The position numbers and the translations under genes were made by a program. Below are positions 1 through 9,779 of a stretch of 38,239 nt of DNA, in pieces. Location: NCBI GenBank assembly GCA_001275005.1, contig JWZX01003097.1, positions 1 through 38,239 on the forward strand, written 5' to 3'. Position 1 is the first letter of the stretch, and every line of letters begins with the position of its first letter. Source of the DNA: Chrysochromulina tobinii. Lineage: Eukaryota > Haptophyta > Prymnesiales > Chrysochromulinaceae. The notes below the pieces were generated by a model. That model searched no databases, was not told the DNA's origin, and saw nothing but the letters and a program-made list of their open reading frames with translations.

Positions 1-1613
1 CGTGCGCCCCACGACGCCACCGACGGCGGGCCCGCAGTGGAGGCCGACGCGGATGAGCATGTTGCCCGAGTTGGGTAGCTCGTGGCGCCCGGCGCACTCG
101 ACCATTTCGAGCGCGCAGTGCGCTATCTGCAGCGCCTGCGCGCGCGGGTCGCGCTCGCCCGAGATGCCGGCCACGCCGACGAAGGCGTCGCCCACTGTCT
201 CGAGCTTCGTCACGCCGTGCCGCTGCGCGATCTCGTCAAAGTCCGTGAAGAGGTCGTTGAGCATGGCCATCGTCTCGCGGGGTGTGATGGTGCCGACGAG
301 GTCCGTGAAGCGGACAATGTCCGTGAAGAGGAGTGTCAGTGCTCAAAGTGCTCCGCAATGTGCTCATCGCCGGCGCGCAGCATCGAGACGATGCGCCGCG
401 GCAGCATCGAGTACAGGAGGTTCTCGTTCAGTCGCTGCTGCAGCGCGATGAAGACGATGAGCAAGGTAAGGAGCGTCGCGAGGATGACGACGCCCGCGAC
501 GGCGCCGTCCTGCAGCACGGGAGACAACGAACCCGTGCGCGGCTCGATGGTGATCACCCAGGCGGACGAGTAGGCGCGCACAACACTCGAAACGGCCCCG
601 GCGTCGTACGCGCTCGTCGGCAGCGAGCCGTCACTCGACGCGACGACGAGCGAAGGCGATGCGTCCGTGCCGTCGGAGGTCTCGTCGGAGCGCGCGATGG
701 ACCACTTGTACTCGGCGCCCAGACGCTCGATGCCGGCGAGCTCGAGCAACTGGCTCCACACGACGATGATGGTGAAGAAGCCCCAGAAGCGGCGCCCGTC
801 GCCCGTGGCATTGGTGTCGCAAAGGGACGCGCCCGCCGCGGCGCTCCGCACGGCGTCGCAGCCCGTGACGGCCGTGAACGGTCCCAGCGGCGGGCCACCC
901 GGCGCGGGCGCCCAGCGGTAGCCGAGCGACCACGGGTCCGCAGCGGCCGTCGTCGAAGCGAAGAGAGGGATGCGCGAGAGCAGGGCGCTCTGGCCATACT
1001 TGCAGGAGGCGGTGCACGTCGTGAGGGGCGACAGGATGTTCTTGGGCCCCTCGATATGCAGCTGCCGCGTCGTCAACGCGAGGATGGCCGCCTGGCGCCG
1101 GTTCGCGATGATCGAGCTCGCATTGAACAAGTCGTGCCCGCCGCCGAGTAGGATGCCCGTCGCGTTGCGCCGCGCCGACACGAGGGGGTAGACGGCCGCG
1201 ACGTGGCCGCACGGCGCAATCTGGACGTCGTCGATGGCCGGCGACGCCATGACGAGCGCCGGAGCCGCGCGCGTGAACCAGTTCTGCACTGATTCGTGCG
1301 TCGGCGGCGGCCCAGACTCGACGAAGGTCGCCACCGCGAGAGACGGGTTGAGTGCGCCGCGCAAATGCGCGCCGAAGGAGACCGCGACGGAGGAAACGAG
1401 CGCCTGTGCGCGCACCTGCTGCTCGCTCGCGTATGAGGATGCGAAGTAAGTAACGACGAAGAGGCCCCCGCCGGCGAGCACCGCGAAGAGGAACGCGGCG
1501 AGGCCCCAAAAGCGGCACGGGGCCGCGCGCAACTCGCGCCAGCCGCGCCACGCCGACACGCGCGCAATGCGGGCGCGTGCAGTGGGCTTCGCCGCGCCGG
1601 TGGCACGCGTCAT
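1..1613 (-). CDS. Receptor-type guanylate cyclase (CHASE-like sensor + class III cyclase), 3' partial, with frame break
   Basis: Likely a membrane receptor that makes cGMP from GTP. Starting from the ATG at 1613, residues 35-58 form a signal anchor. A roughly 300-residue extracytoplasmic region follows and resembles a CHASE sensor (LAVATFVESGPPP near its start). A second membrane helix lies at about 371-391. Next comes the dimerisation linker typical of membrane cyclases (NLLYSMLPRRIVSML). This frame stops with TGA at 336-338. The catalytic domain continues at once in another frame, from 336 down to 1: LLFTDIVRFTD carries the first metal Asp, KLETVGDAF the second, and it runs to GGVVGR at the window edge. 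The Glu in KLETVGD is the residue typical of GTP selectivity. One base is missing at the junction, so this is an assembly indel, a recent mutation or recoding. Family call firm; ligand unknown. Confidence 0.85.
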
Positions 1614-2254
1614 GCGCGTGGAGGGTGGAGAATCCCGTTCATTTGAGAATCTTTCCGCAGATTACCCTTTCGTTTGCACCTGGATTTCTCATCAGCGGAA
1701 TCTGCGGAAGCTGACTTCTTAAGGCCCAACGTGCCAACATTTGACGAAACTTGGTCATGTCTAGCAGCAGTGTTATTTGCAGGATTCCTTCCGCTAATGC
1801 ACGCCGTACAGCCGAATGCCGAGATGAATCGAGTGAGTTGACGAAGCAAGAAGGCGGTACAGTTGTGCAACTTTCCGCGCTGAGCGCTACTACCCACAGC
1901 CCCCCCAACGCCGACTCCTGGCACCTCGACGGAACACGACACAATTCCCCCGGCCACAACGCGGGCCAAGAACGTAAAAGTAGGCGTAACGCGACGCGAA
2001 CCACATGCCCCGTCGCCCGTGCCCCGTCCGCGAGATCCGAGAAGACGCTCGGAGGCCCTTAGCTTATAGCTCATCCGTCCGGGCGGCTCGGTATACTCGG
2101 CAAAAGCACTGTCTCGCCGCGGCGTGCCTCGCGTATTCAACCGTCGTCTAGCTCACGGCGCGCTTCCCACTTAGCTTCCCACGGTCTCTTCTGCGTCTTC
2201 GCTTCTGACTCGCTCTACCCTGCAAAAGGACTACAAAATCTGCCGATGTAGACA
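1614..2254. other. Intergenic, no supported gene
   Basis: This stretch lies upstream of the cyclase gene and downstream of the polyQ membrane gene. Open frames on both strands are short, lack recognisable motifs and have composition unlike the neighbouring genes. It probably holds the cyclase promoter and the 3' region of the next gene. I see no RNA gene in it. Confidence 0.5.
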
Positions 2255-3062
2255 CTAGAGCAGCGGCAAATGTCTATGTGCCGAGCCGTCTTGCCGCCAC
2301 TGCTGTAGCTGCTGCTCGAGCAGCGGGTGTAGGGTGGGGGGCTCCAGTGCCGCGCCGCGCACGGCGACCCCCTCAAAGCGGAGCCTCGTTGGCATCGGGC
2401 CACAGCGTGGGCCGCCGCTCGGGGTGGCGTAGACCCGAGATTCGCTCGAGACGTCGAGCAAGACGCCTCGGTCCATTTGCGTACCGGTACGAGTCGCGCG
2501 AGCACCGTCGACTGGCGAGGCGTCCGGCGTGGAGCCTCCCAAGGCGGCTCGGCGCTGCGGACGCAACTTGCTGCCAGTGAGTGCTGCGGGCCCTCTAGGT
2601 TGCCACCAGCCTGGGGAGGTAGGCGACCTGCCGGCCTCTCCAAGCGTGCGACAGACTAGCCGCGGGGCGGACGGTGAGCTCGGTCCCTCGCACCACTGGC
2701 CCGGCTCACAGCTGACATTCCCGCCGGATCCCTCGCACCACTGGCCCGGCGGCTTTCCCATGAAGCTCTCGCCTCCGGTAAGGTTATCCAATGCCTCGCG
2801 CGAATCCGGGCGCGGCTGCGGGGGCGGCAGCGGCTGGGGCTGGGGTAGTAGTGACGAGGTAGTGGGAGGGCTCGCGAGCACAGGCCGCGGCGGCTGCAGC
2901 TGCTGCGGCTGCGGCGCCTGCAGCTGCAGCTGCGGCGGCTGCGGCGGCTGCGGTGGCTGCGGCGGCGGCTGAGGCGGTCTTGAACGCGGCGAAAGCTGCA
3001 GCTGCTGCAGCAGGCTCGCCCACTCAGGCGAAGGTAGCGGCTGCGGCTGCGGCTGCGGCTGC

Positions 3063-3102
<40 letters not shown>

Positions 3103-4045
3103 ACAAAGCTGCTGCTCGACTCCACAAAGCTGCTGGTTTCCTCATCCTCCAGGATCTCTCGAGATCCTGCCACACCATGATGAGCTGCAGTACCCACGGC
3201 GCCTGCTTCGGGTCATCATGGCACTCGCAGCAGCAGCAGTCCGTGGCAAAGTTGACGGGACCGCCGCAGCACATGTCCTCGTCCGCGTGCTCCAGCTGCA
3301 GCCCGCTGTACACGGCGCGCAGCGCGAGGACACGGCACGCGATTGCAAATGACATCATCACCTGTATCAGGCAGAACCCGATGCCGCAGTACGCGGACAG
3401 CCTGTCGGTGCGATTGCGTTCGATCGACAATTCGAGTTGGTCCTCGTCCGCCAAGGCTTTCTTATCTGAGTCGAGCGCCTCCACTATCTGCAGGTATCCT
3501 ATGTACTGGAACAGCACGACCATCACGGGCGCAAAGATAGCCCGGTGCAGGTAGTCCATGCGGCGCAGCCAAACTTCACGCGCGAGAGCGAGATCATGGA
3601 CGAGCATCACCACGCCGAGCGCCACTGCATACTCGAACGGGATGATGAGCCCGATGGCCACCTGCCCGCAGGACACCAGCGCGGAATGCAGCGTCGCAAA
3701 AATGACCTTGCGCTCCTCGATAGTAATCGGCACGACGACGACCGATCCGTCGCCCTTGCCCTTACAGATGACGATCGTCAGAATTTGCCACCAGTTGTGA
3801 AGCCTCTGCTGCCACATCGCGAGCTGCGCTCTCCAGCGCCCACTTGTCGATTCGCCTTCCAAAGTGGGCGTGGGCTCAATGCGCTCCCAGTACCGCTGCG
3901 TGAAGGGGCGAGCCATGTGCTCGAAGGCGAGATCATCGCGGCGCGAAAACCTCAAGGACGGCGGAATGGCCGAGGAGGGCCTGCAACGGGTGGGAGGCAA
4001 ATTGGCTGGGCTGCCCAAGACGCTCGGCACCCACGATGTCGCCAT
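2255..4045 (-). CDS. Polytopic membrane protein with Cys cluster and polyQ/Pro tail, unknown function
   Basis: I do not recognise the family. Numbering from the ATG at 4045, hydrophobic segments lie at about 115-153 (room for two helices), 170-188 and 219-242. A cysteine cluster follows at about 259-276 (MCCGG, then TDCCCCECHD) and could be a palmitoylation or metal site. The C-terminal half is low complexity: 12 Gln at about 316-327, encoded by a CTG/CAG run near 3067-3102, then alternating Pro-Gln and Pro-rich blocks, and a repeated GQWCEG motif. The open frame reaches 4084 but with no ATG there. A second plausible start is the ATG at 3916 (MARPFTQRYWERIEP). It is divergent from the NFKBIL1-like gene, sharing about 210 bp. 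The long open frame with membrane segments supports a real gene; a role cannot be assigned. Confidence 0.65.
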
Positions 4046-4256
4046 CGGTGTATGTAGCGGGGTGTGGCATAGCGGAGAGCACACCTCTCGCGCTTTTGAG
4101 TGTCCTCTGTGAAGGAGCGTCCGAGTCCCACTCTATTACGCCAGTGTGTATGTTAATTAAGAAACGGTCCGTGTAATTTCGTAAAACAAAATGATGTGAG
4201 AGTGCGGCGCCGCCACCTGGCAGCAGCGCGTCTCGCTGCTCTCGTCCCCTCGGCGG
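4046..4256. promoter_or_regulatory. Shared divergent promoter region
   Basis: This 211-bp gap separates two divergently transcribed genes, the polyQ membrane protein (-) and the NFKBIL1-like gene (+). It contains an AT-rich patch (about 4136-4195, including TTAATTAAG) in otherwise GC-rich DNA. The promoter role is inferred from position only. Confidence 0.4.
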
Positions 4257-5546
4257 ATGGGCAGAAAACACCGCTCCAAGGACCGGAGGCCGAAGAGCTC
4301 GTCGCCTCGGAGCACGGACGTGCTCAAGAAGCTCGCGTCCGCCATCGCGAAGGGCGATCGCTCAAAGGCGCGGGAGCTCATTGTGGCATGCGGTGGCAGC
4401 TCCACAGGCTTGAACGCAGCACTCTGTGCGCCTCTAGAGGAGCGGCCCCACAGGGGCATAGCCGCTGGCGAGACGGTGCTGCATGTGGCGGCACGCGCCG
4501 GCGACGCGATGCTGGTCGAGCTGTTGGTTGCAGCCGGCGCTGATGTGAACCTCAAGGACTTGCAGGAGCGCACGGCCATGCACGTTGCCGGCGGCGCTGT
4601 TGCGAGAGCGCTCCTCGAGTCAGCCGAGCGGCACGGGCAGCGGGTGGATCTGGACGTCACAGATGCGACAGGCTGCTCTGTCAACGATGCCGTCTTTCTC
4701 GCGCTTCGCGATGACGACGACGTGGCCGACGAGGGCAAGGACGCCTCTGAATGGCGCCAACGTGTCGAGGCGGCGCACTCTGGCGATTACGAGGGCCTGG
4801 GGCGGAAGCATCGGCCGCGCAGCTCAGAAGAGGCGTGGCAGTCGCGGCTGCGCGAGGAGAGCTACTTCGAGGAGGCGGAGCTGCCCGGGAGTTCTAGCGG
4901 CGCCCTCGGCGGTTGGGGAGATTCTCAGGGAGATTCTCAGGGAGGCGACGAGGCCGGTGGGAGGGACGCCGAAGGCGGCGATTGGTTTAGCGAGATTGCC
5001 GCGGCGATGGCCGCGCGCCAGGCGAAGCGCGCACGCGAGGCACGCGAGAAGGCGGAGGCGACAGCGGCCGAGCGTCGGTCTGAGCGCGATCGCGGGCAGC
5101 GCGATGCACACGCAGCCTCAGCCGAGCGTCAGAAGCAAGCCGAGGCAGCGTTCGAGCGCTTCGAAGAGGCGCGCAGGCGCGCGGACGCACTCGCGCAAGA
5201 CGAGGCGCGCGCGGAGGCCCGGGCGCGCTATTTGGCCGCGTGGGTGGCCCTCGCGCCCCGCGCAGACGGCGCCGGCGCCCTGAGCGCCTCAGAGGTGCCG
5301 TGGCCCTCGAGGGTCACGCCGAGTGCAGGTAGGCCGCTCGCTCTCGACGAGGTGGCGCTTCATGTGCTCTCGCCGGAGATGGACGCGGCGGCGAGGCGGC
5401 GTGCGCTCACGACGGAGCTCCGGCGCTGGCATCCAGACAAGTTCGTGTCACGCTGGGGCGCACGGCTCCTCCACGCGGAGCGCGACGACGTGCTCGTCCA
5501 CGTCAAGCAAGTATCGCAGTGCTTGACGGAACTGCTCAGCAAGTGA
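4257..5546 (+). CDS. NFKBIL1-like: NF-kappa-B inhibitor-like protein 1 (IkBL) homologue
   Basis: The 429-residue protein starts at a clear ATG with a basic Lys/Arg/Ser-rich N-terminus. Ankyrin repeats follow at about 70-111 (GETVLHVAARAGDAMLVELL and ADVNLKDLQERTAMHVA). A long charged, coiled-coil-prone Arg/Glu/Ala region covers about 240-325. The C-terminal J-like segment ends in LRRWHPDKF (about 388-396) and a helical tail. Two ankyrin repeats, a charged middle and a terminal RWHPD-(K/R)F box is the NFKBIL1 layout, and the length is close to the human protein. In animals and plants the family is nuclear and linked to splicing and immune regulation. An NF-kB-specific role is not expected in an alga, so an RNA-processing role is the better guess. 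It converges with the small secreted gene on the minus strand, 68 bp away. Confidence 0.8.
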   Translation: MGRKHRSKDRRPKSSSPRSTDVLKKLASAIAKGDRSKARELIVACGGSSTGLNAALCAPLEERPHRGIAAGETVLHVAARAGDAMLVELLVAAGADVNLKDLQERTAMHVAGGAVARALLESAERHGQRVDLDVTDATGCSVNDAVFLALRDDDDVADEGKDASEWRQRVEAAHSGDYEGLGRKHRPRSSEEAWQSRLREESYFEEAELPGSSSGALGGWGDSQGDSQGGDEAGGRDAEGGDWFSEIAAAMAARQAKRAREAREKAEATAAERRSERDRGQRDAHAASAERQKQAEAAFERFEEARRRADALAQDEARAEARARYLAAWVALAPRADGAGALSASEVPWPSRVTPSAGRPLALDEVALHVLSPEMDAAARRRALTTELRRWHPDKFVSRWGARLLHAERDDVLVHVKQVSQCLTELLSK

Positions 5547-5614
5547 TACTGTTGGTATGTTCGTGCTCACTTCAAACTTGACACACGCACACTCTCGACC
5601 TGCTGACTTTGGGA

Positions 5615-6046
5615 TCACAGCCCTTTGCATTCACCGTATGAACAATGGTCATGACAGCTCTCCGCGTAGTACGGGAGCATATTGAGCGCATCGCAAGCAG
5701 CATGGCACTTTGCCTCCGTGCCCTGGATGCATGACGTCTGCACGCATCCGCCCATGTAGTGGACCATGCACGGGTGAGGTTTCGTGAGCTTATGCGAACC
5801 GGCTACCGTGCCGTTCGACCAAACGGCGTCCCAGGAGGTGCCGTCCCTCAAGTTATTGCAATCTTCCATCGGCAAGTCAGACCCACCACACGTCTGTGAG
5901 AGCTTGCCGTGCGGCTGGTATTCGAAATAGTTGACAATGTAGCAAGGGAATCCAGGGCATTCCCAGTCGGCCCAGTCGTCGGTCAGGTGAGCAACAGCCG
6001 CACTAACGCCGGCGATGAGGGCAAAGAGGGCGGCTGCACGTTGCAT
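5615..6046 (-). CDS. Small secreted Cys-rich protein, unknown
   Basis: From the ATG at 6046 the product is about 143 residues. It begins with a classic signal peptide (MQRAAALFALIAGVSAAVA) and a likely cleavage before HLTDDWADW. The mature part holds about 13 cysteines spread along its length (ECPGFPCY, SQTCGG, EDCNN, HPCMVHYMGGCVQTSC, KCHAACDAL, SCHDHCSYGECKG), which suggests a disulphide-stabilised extracellular domain. The open frame extends to an upstream ATG at 6124, but that start would bury the signal peptide, so 6046 is preferred. I do not recognise the family. The 5' side overlaps the extended open frame of the plus-strand SGNH gene if that gene starts at its first possible codon; with the starts chosen here there is no overlap. 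Confidence 0.65.
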   Translation of the reverse strand: MQRAAALFALIAGVSAAVAHLTDDWADWECPGFPCYIVNYFEYQPHGKLSQTCGGSDLPMEDCNNLRDGTSWDAVWSNGTVAGSHKLTKPHPCMVHYMGGCVQTSCIQGTEAKCHAACDALNMLPYYAESCHDHCSYGECKGL

Positions 6047-6278
6047 CCCCCTGGAAGCCTGGATTGTCGGAGGATCGGAGGTGTTGTCGAAAAGTCGGGG
6101 TGTGAAGCAGTGTGAAGTCGCCATTTCATACCCGGAGCTTGACGGTGAGACCTACCATAATTGGTTCCTTTCCGGACGTCTTTCGCGTGTGGACGTCGGA
6201 GAGTTCACAGCGACGCTCGCACGCGTTCTTGAGGTGTTCGTGTTGTGGCTGTCGCTGACTGAAGTAGAGCCGTGTGAA

Positions 6279-7817
6279 ATGGTGAAGATATCGCTCGTGT
6301 CTTCCAGTGACGGCCATACCTCCTATCTGAACGACGCCGGCCAGTCTGTAGGCGTGCACGAATCTACATCCAGGACTCCTGCTTTGCCCAGCTCTACGCT
6401 CAGTCGTCTTGCCTCGCTCGAGGAAGCGTGCGTAAGTCCACCCTCGGCTGAGACGTGGTGGCAATTCGCACGCCATCGGAGCCGTCGCTTGTCCAAACTA
6501 ACGATTGGCGTATTAGGCAGCAGCACAACGGCCGGCTGTGGAGCGCTCTCGCCCTCGATGCGCTGTTCGATGCCTCTCTCCTGGGGCCGGCACGCCCACG
6601 ATGCACTCGCTGCTGCAATGCGACCACGAGGCATAGCAATCCAGACCAATATTTACCAGAAGAACGCAGTCGAAGCCTCATTCTTCTTCGATTGCATGAA
6701 CCAGCTCCTCCCGAAGCACCCTGATGTGGTGATTCTCGAAGTTCTTCAGAACAGGTATTCAATGGATTTGTTCTCATCCTTGAATATGACGACCACAGCT
6801 GTCCGCGAAGTGCAACCAACTGCTGCCATCATGTTTGTGGTCTGGCTGAAGCCCCAAGTTGTAGAAGAACAGCCAGCTATGTTGAAGGAATTGAGAGGAC
6901 TTGCGAGGGCCCTTGGCATCGACTTGATAGATGCACCTTCGGCGATGGCATCTCTTGGCTTTCACGTCAGAGATGTATACGCGAAGACGCCCTCCGGGAG
7001 GACTGATCATCACCCCAACGGCATGGGGCACGAGCTTATTGGTGCACTGGCAGCGCAATGCATCACGCGACGTCTTGAGAGGCAGGGGTTTATACGTGAT
7101 ACGGAAGAGCCCAGCGAGGATGTACCTTCGAATGAGGAGGGAAGTGCCAGCAACAGGAGCTCCGGCAAGAGCCACTTTCCAGAGCTCTGCTTCAGCTCGG
7201 CAGACGAACTGCCCGTGCGCTCTCAGAGCGGCTTCGTCTTGCAGGATGATGGCAAGGCCAAGGGTGTCAAGAAGCTAGGCTACTCGTCCACGAGAGTCGG
7301 TGATCGGCTCACCATCGGACCAATCAATTTGCACGTGGAGAGCGAGGGTCGAGCCCATAGTCGAGCCGGCCTGCCTGCAGGCGTGCCTGTGACGGAACTG
7401 CCTGCAGGCGTGAAGGGCTCGTGCTACCAGCACGTGCGCGTGCGGCTGGGTTATCTCGTCTCGACCTCCCAAGGAATGGGCGAGCTCCACGTCAACTGCC
7501 GGGGCGGATGCGCGTGCAGGCCTTCGAAATCCAAACTCTTGCGCACCGTGCTGCCATTTCCGAGGCTGGACGGGGATGCACGTCGCCTACCGGAATGGGG
7601 TCTTGACTCTCGTGAGACGGTCACAATGACGGCGCACACTCTCTTTATTGCATCCCTCTTCAACTTCTCCAACCACACAAGTGCCACCGTGCTCGCCGGA
7701 GAGTCGGCTTGCTACCTCGAGCTGCTACATCGCACCAGCCACGATCGCTCCAGTCGCGTGCGCGTCGATTCCTTAGCCCTGCTCGTGCACGGAGACTCTC
7801 CTGTCGTGCCATGCTAG
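6279..7817 (+). CDS. SGNH/GDSL-hydrolase-like protein
   Basis: The protein has an SGNH-fold core in its N-terminal half. Block I reads TIGVLGSSTTAGCG with the candidate nucleophile Ser at residue 82, and block V reads DHHPNGMGH with candidate Asp243/His245. A conserved-looking strand (PDVVILEVLQNRY) sits in the position of block III, though the usual Gly-x-Asn is not plain. The C-terminal ~230 residues are unrelated: a Ser/Glu-rich linker followed by a Cys-containing beta-rich region. The start is uncertain. The frame is open back to 6015, but residues before 6279 run antisense to the small secreted gene, so the ATG at 6279 is chosen; this leaves no obvious signal peptide. Members act as esterases, lipases or acetyl-xylan/glycan deacetylases; substrate unknown. 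It converges on the Tubby gene. Confidence 0.65.
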   Translation: MVKISLVSSSDGHTSYLNDAGQSVGVHESTSRTPALPSSTLSRLASLEEACVSPPSAETWWQFARHRSRRLSKLTIGVLGSSTTAGCGALSPSMRCSMPLSWGRHAHDALAAAMRPRGIAIQTNIYQKNAVEASFFFDCMNQLLPKHPDVVILEVLQNRYSMDLFSSLNMTTTAVREVQPTAAIMFVVWLKPQVVEEQPAMLKELRGLARALGIDLIDAPSAMASLGFHVRDVYAKTPSGRTDHHPNGMGHELIGALAAQCITRRLERQGFIRDTEEPSEDVPSNEEGSASNRSSGKSHFPELCFSSADELPVRSQSGFVLQDDGKAKGVKKLGYSSTRVGDRLTIGPINLHVESEGRAHSRAGLPAGVPVTELPAGVKGSCYQHVRVRLGYLVSTSQGMGELHVNCRGGCACRPSKSKLLRTVLPFPRLDGDARRLPEWGLDSRETVTMTAHTLFIASLFNFSNHTSATVLAGESACYLELLHRTSHDRSSRVRVDSLALLVHGDSPVVPC

Positions 7818-8160
7818 TGGTGTTGCCGTAATGCGTAAACGCGTCAGCTCTGTGAGCTGAAAAGCCACGAAATGAAGGAGCTGCGTGTGGTGAGTTGTAG
7901 CGATGTTTGACAGGTTCGAAGTTCAAGTTGGCGGCGTCACTGTAATTTTTACACAAATCACAGCGGCCGTTCTATTCAACTTCATTCGCATCTGCCGTGC
8001 CATTTGCATTTCACGCTGACCGTTCGAGATCTGGGACCATCGACGTCACACGGCGCGAATTCGACTCCGGGACATCACAAATTTGCTCCACGCATACTTG
8101 TGACTTGCGCATGGGCAATCAGAAAGGTAGCTGGTAGCTGGTAGGCGCTAGCCCATTACC
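7818..8160. other. Convergent intergenic spacer
   Basis: This 343-bp stretch lies between the 3' ends of the SGNH gene (+) and the Tubby gene (-). It is more AT-rich than the flanks (for example 7935-8000). I see no open frame of note and no tRNA cloverleaf. It probably holds both 3' untranslated regions. Confidence 0.5.
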
Positions 8161-9627
8161 CTACGGCGGCTGCCTCGCTGTTGCTGTCCCACTGTTGCGG
8201 TCCCGCCTGCTGCTGTCGAACGTCCTCCGGAAGGCCACAGAGAGTTGCCACGGCGTCTCGGTGATAGCGAGGGCGATGGCGAAGGCAGCCATCGGTGAGA
8301 GCGGCGTGGCCCAGTCGACTGTGAAGAGGTGGTCGTTGAGTTTCCCCATTTGGAATGTGGGCGCCGTGTCGGGCGTCGTGTCAACATCGGCCCCAGCGCC
8401 GCGCGCACCAGCGCCGCCGCCACCGCCGCCGCCGCTGCTGCTGCTCGTTGCGCCATCGCTCGAGCGTGCGGTGGCACTCTCCGTGGCGGCAGTTGGCGGC
8501 GCCACGTGCTCGACGAGCTGAACATTCTTGACCGACGGCTGCGCTGCTCGCCCTTCGTAAGCCAGAGTGAAGGTGTGCAGCTCGGCATTCCACAGGGGCG
8601 CTTTGTTCGTGAGCGGCAGGACGTGCGGCAGCTCGTGCCTGCGCCAGCGCTCAAGCAGCGGCCCGTCGGCCTCGCATGCGCCACGGTACACGGCGTAATC
8701 GATCTGCTCCATTCCGCTCGTCTCCTCGCTCAAGTCGTCGTCGCAACGCTCGTCGTTCTGGGCGCGTGGCGCCGCACGGCCGCCCGGAATGAGCGCCAGC
8801 AGCCGCGGTGGCCCCGAACCCGAGAGCAACCGCGGGAAGGCCGTGCCGTGCTCGAATGAGAGCGCCAGCAGCACGCGTCGAGCGTGCTGCTCTGCGCCGG
8901 CGCTATCCCGCCCTGCGACGGCGCTATCCCTCCGCGAGAGTCCGTGATCATAGAGGACCCAATCGACGCCTCCAACGTCGGTCGCTCGCAGCTTGCCGAG
9001 GTAGTGCGGCGAGTCGCGCGCCATTGCGTCCAGCTCGTTCTCGAGCGACAGCACGAAGTAGGTCGTCGTTGAGCGCCGGAGTTTGCGAGCAGCCATCAGG
9101 AAGAGCAAATAGCCCGGAAGCTCAAGCCAGAATTCTAAGAGGACGGCGCCTTGTCGGCGCACCCGTTTGATCAGCGCCTGCATTGTCGCAGCGTGCCACG
9201 GCGGCCGCCGGAGCGCCTGGCGCAGCCCATGGAATGGCCTCGCAAACGGCGAGCACGGCAGCAGAGGAGGCGGGAATGAGAATGTTGCCGTCGTCAGCCG
9301 CCTGTGCAACACGGCCGGCAACGGATCACCGCGCTGCTCGTTCCATAGTGACGCGTCTCGCGGGTCAAACACACGTCGGACCACCGATGCTGACTCCACG
9401 TACGAGCCCGCGGGCAAAGGAGCGGGTGGAATCGGCAATGAGCTGCTGCTGCCGCCGTTCAGCGCACTGGAGCTGCCGCCGCCCCATGCAAGCATGGGTG
9501 ATTTCGGTTGCCACGCCGCCACCGGCACCGCTGCCCCGACGGCCCCCGCACCTGAGTCTTCTGAACTCTCTTTCAAGGAGTCGATCTCCACGACTGGCGT
9601 CGACGAGCAGCTTTCGCAGCTCCACAT
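8161..9627 (-). CDS. TULP-like: Tubby-like protein (TULP family)
   Basis: The C-terminal part carries the Tubby domain. In order it shows LSLENELDAMARDSPHYLGK, a strand ending in WVLYDHG, ALSFEHGTAFPRLL, then NKAPLWNAELHTFTLAYEGR directly before AAQPSVKNVQLVEH, and FQMGKLNDHLFTVDWATPLS followed by AAFAIALA. The NKAPLWN...SVKN...VQLV block and the TVDW...P...AFAIAL ending are diagnostic. Tubby domains bind PI(4,5)P2 and in animals and protists help traffic receptors into cilia. The N-terminal ~180 residues are low-complexity Ser/Gly/Pro. The domain has Gly/Ser and Ala/Thr insertions, and an unusual tail follows the AFAIALA helix. The frame is open to 9732 but the first ATG is at 9627. The right boundary abuts the RT element (from 9714), so promoter or first-exon sequence may have been displaced. 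Confidence 0.82.
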   Translation of the reverse strand: MWSCESCSSTPVVEIDSLKESSEDSGAGAVGAAVPVAAWQPKSPMLAWGGGSSSALNGGSSSSLPIPPAPLPAGSYVESASVVRRVFDPRDASLWNEQRGDPLPAVLHRRLTTATFSFPPPLLPCSPFARPFHGLRQALRRPPWHAATMQALIKRVRRQGAVLLEFWLELPGYLLFLMAARKLRRSTTTYFVLSLENELDAMARDSPHYLGKLRATDVGGVDWVLYDHGLSRRDSAVAGRDSAGAEQHARRVLLALSFEHGTAFPRLLSGSGPPRLLALIPGGRAAPRAQNDERCDDDLSEETSGMEQIDYAVYRGACEADGPLLERWRRHELPHVLPLTNKAPLWNAELHTFTLAYEGRAAQPSVKNVQLVEHVAPPTAATESATARSSDGATSSSSGGGGGGGAGARGAGADVDTTPDTAPTFQMGKLNDHLFTVDWATPLSPMAAFAIALAITETPWQLSVAFRRTFDSSRRDRNSGTATARQPP

Positions 9628-9716
9628 GCAATCGAGAACCAGAGAAGTGTGCTGTGCCAGAAGACCCAAACAATTCCGGAAAAGGAACGTAAGTTCCAAT
9701 GGGCTGACGGTACTGT

Positions 9717-9746
9717 ACCGGTAATAAGACACCGGGGGGAGCCGGT
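9717..9746. repeat. Left terminal inverted repeat of RT element
   Basis: The sequence ACCGGTAA, a 5-bp insertion, then CACCGGGGGG and AGCCGG matches the reverse complement of 15745-15768, with only the insertion and one extra G as differences. It lies 3' of the RT gene in transcription sense. Confidence 0.65.
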
Positions 9747-9779
9747 AGGGTTCGCTGGGGGTGGCCTCTTCTGAGTCGG

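Noticed and set aside
7905-7925. tRNA T-loop-like GGTTCGAA
   Set aside because: No matching acceptor, D or anticodon stems around it.
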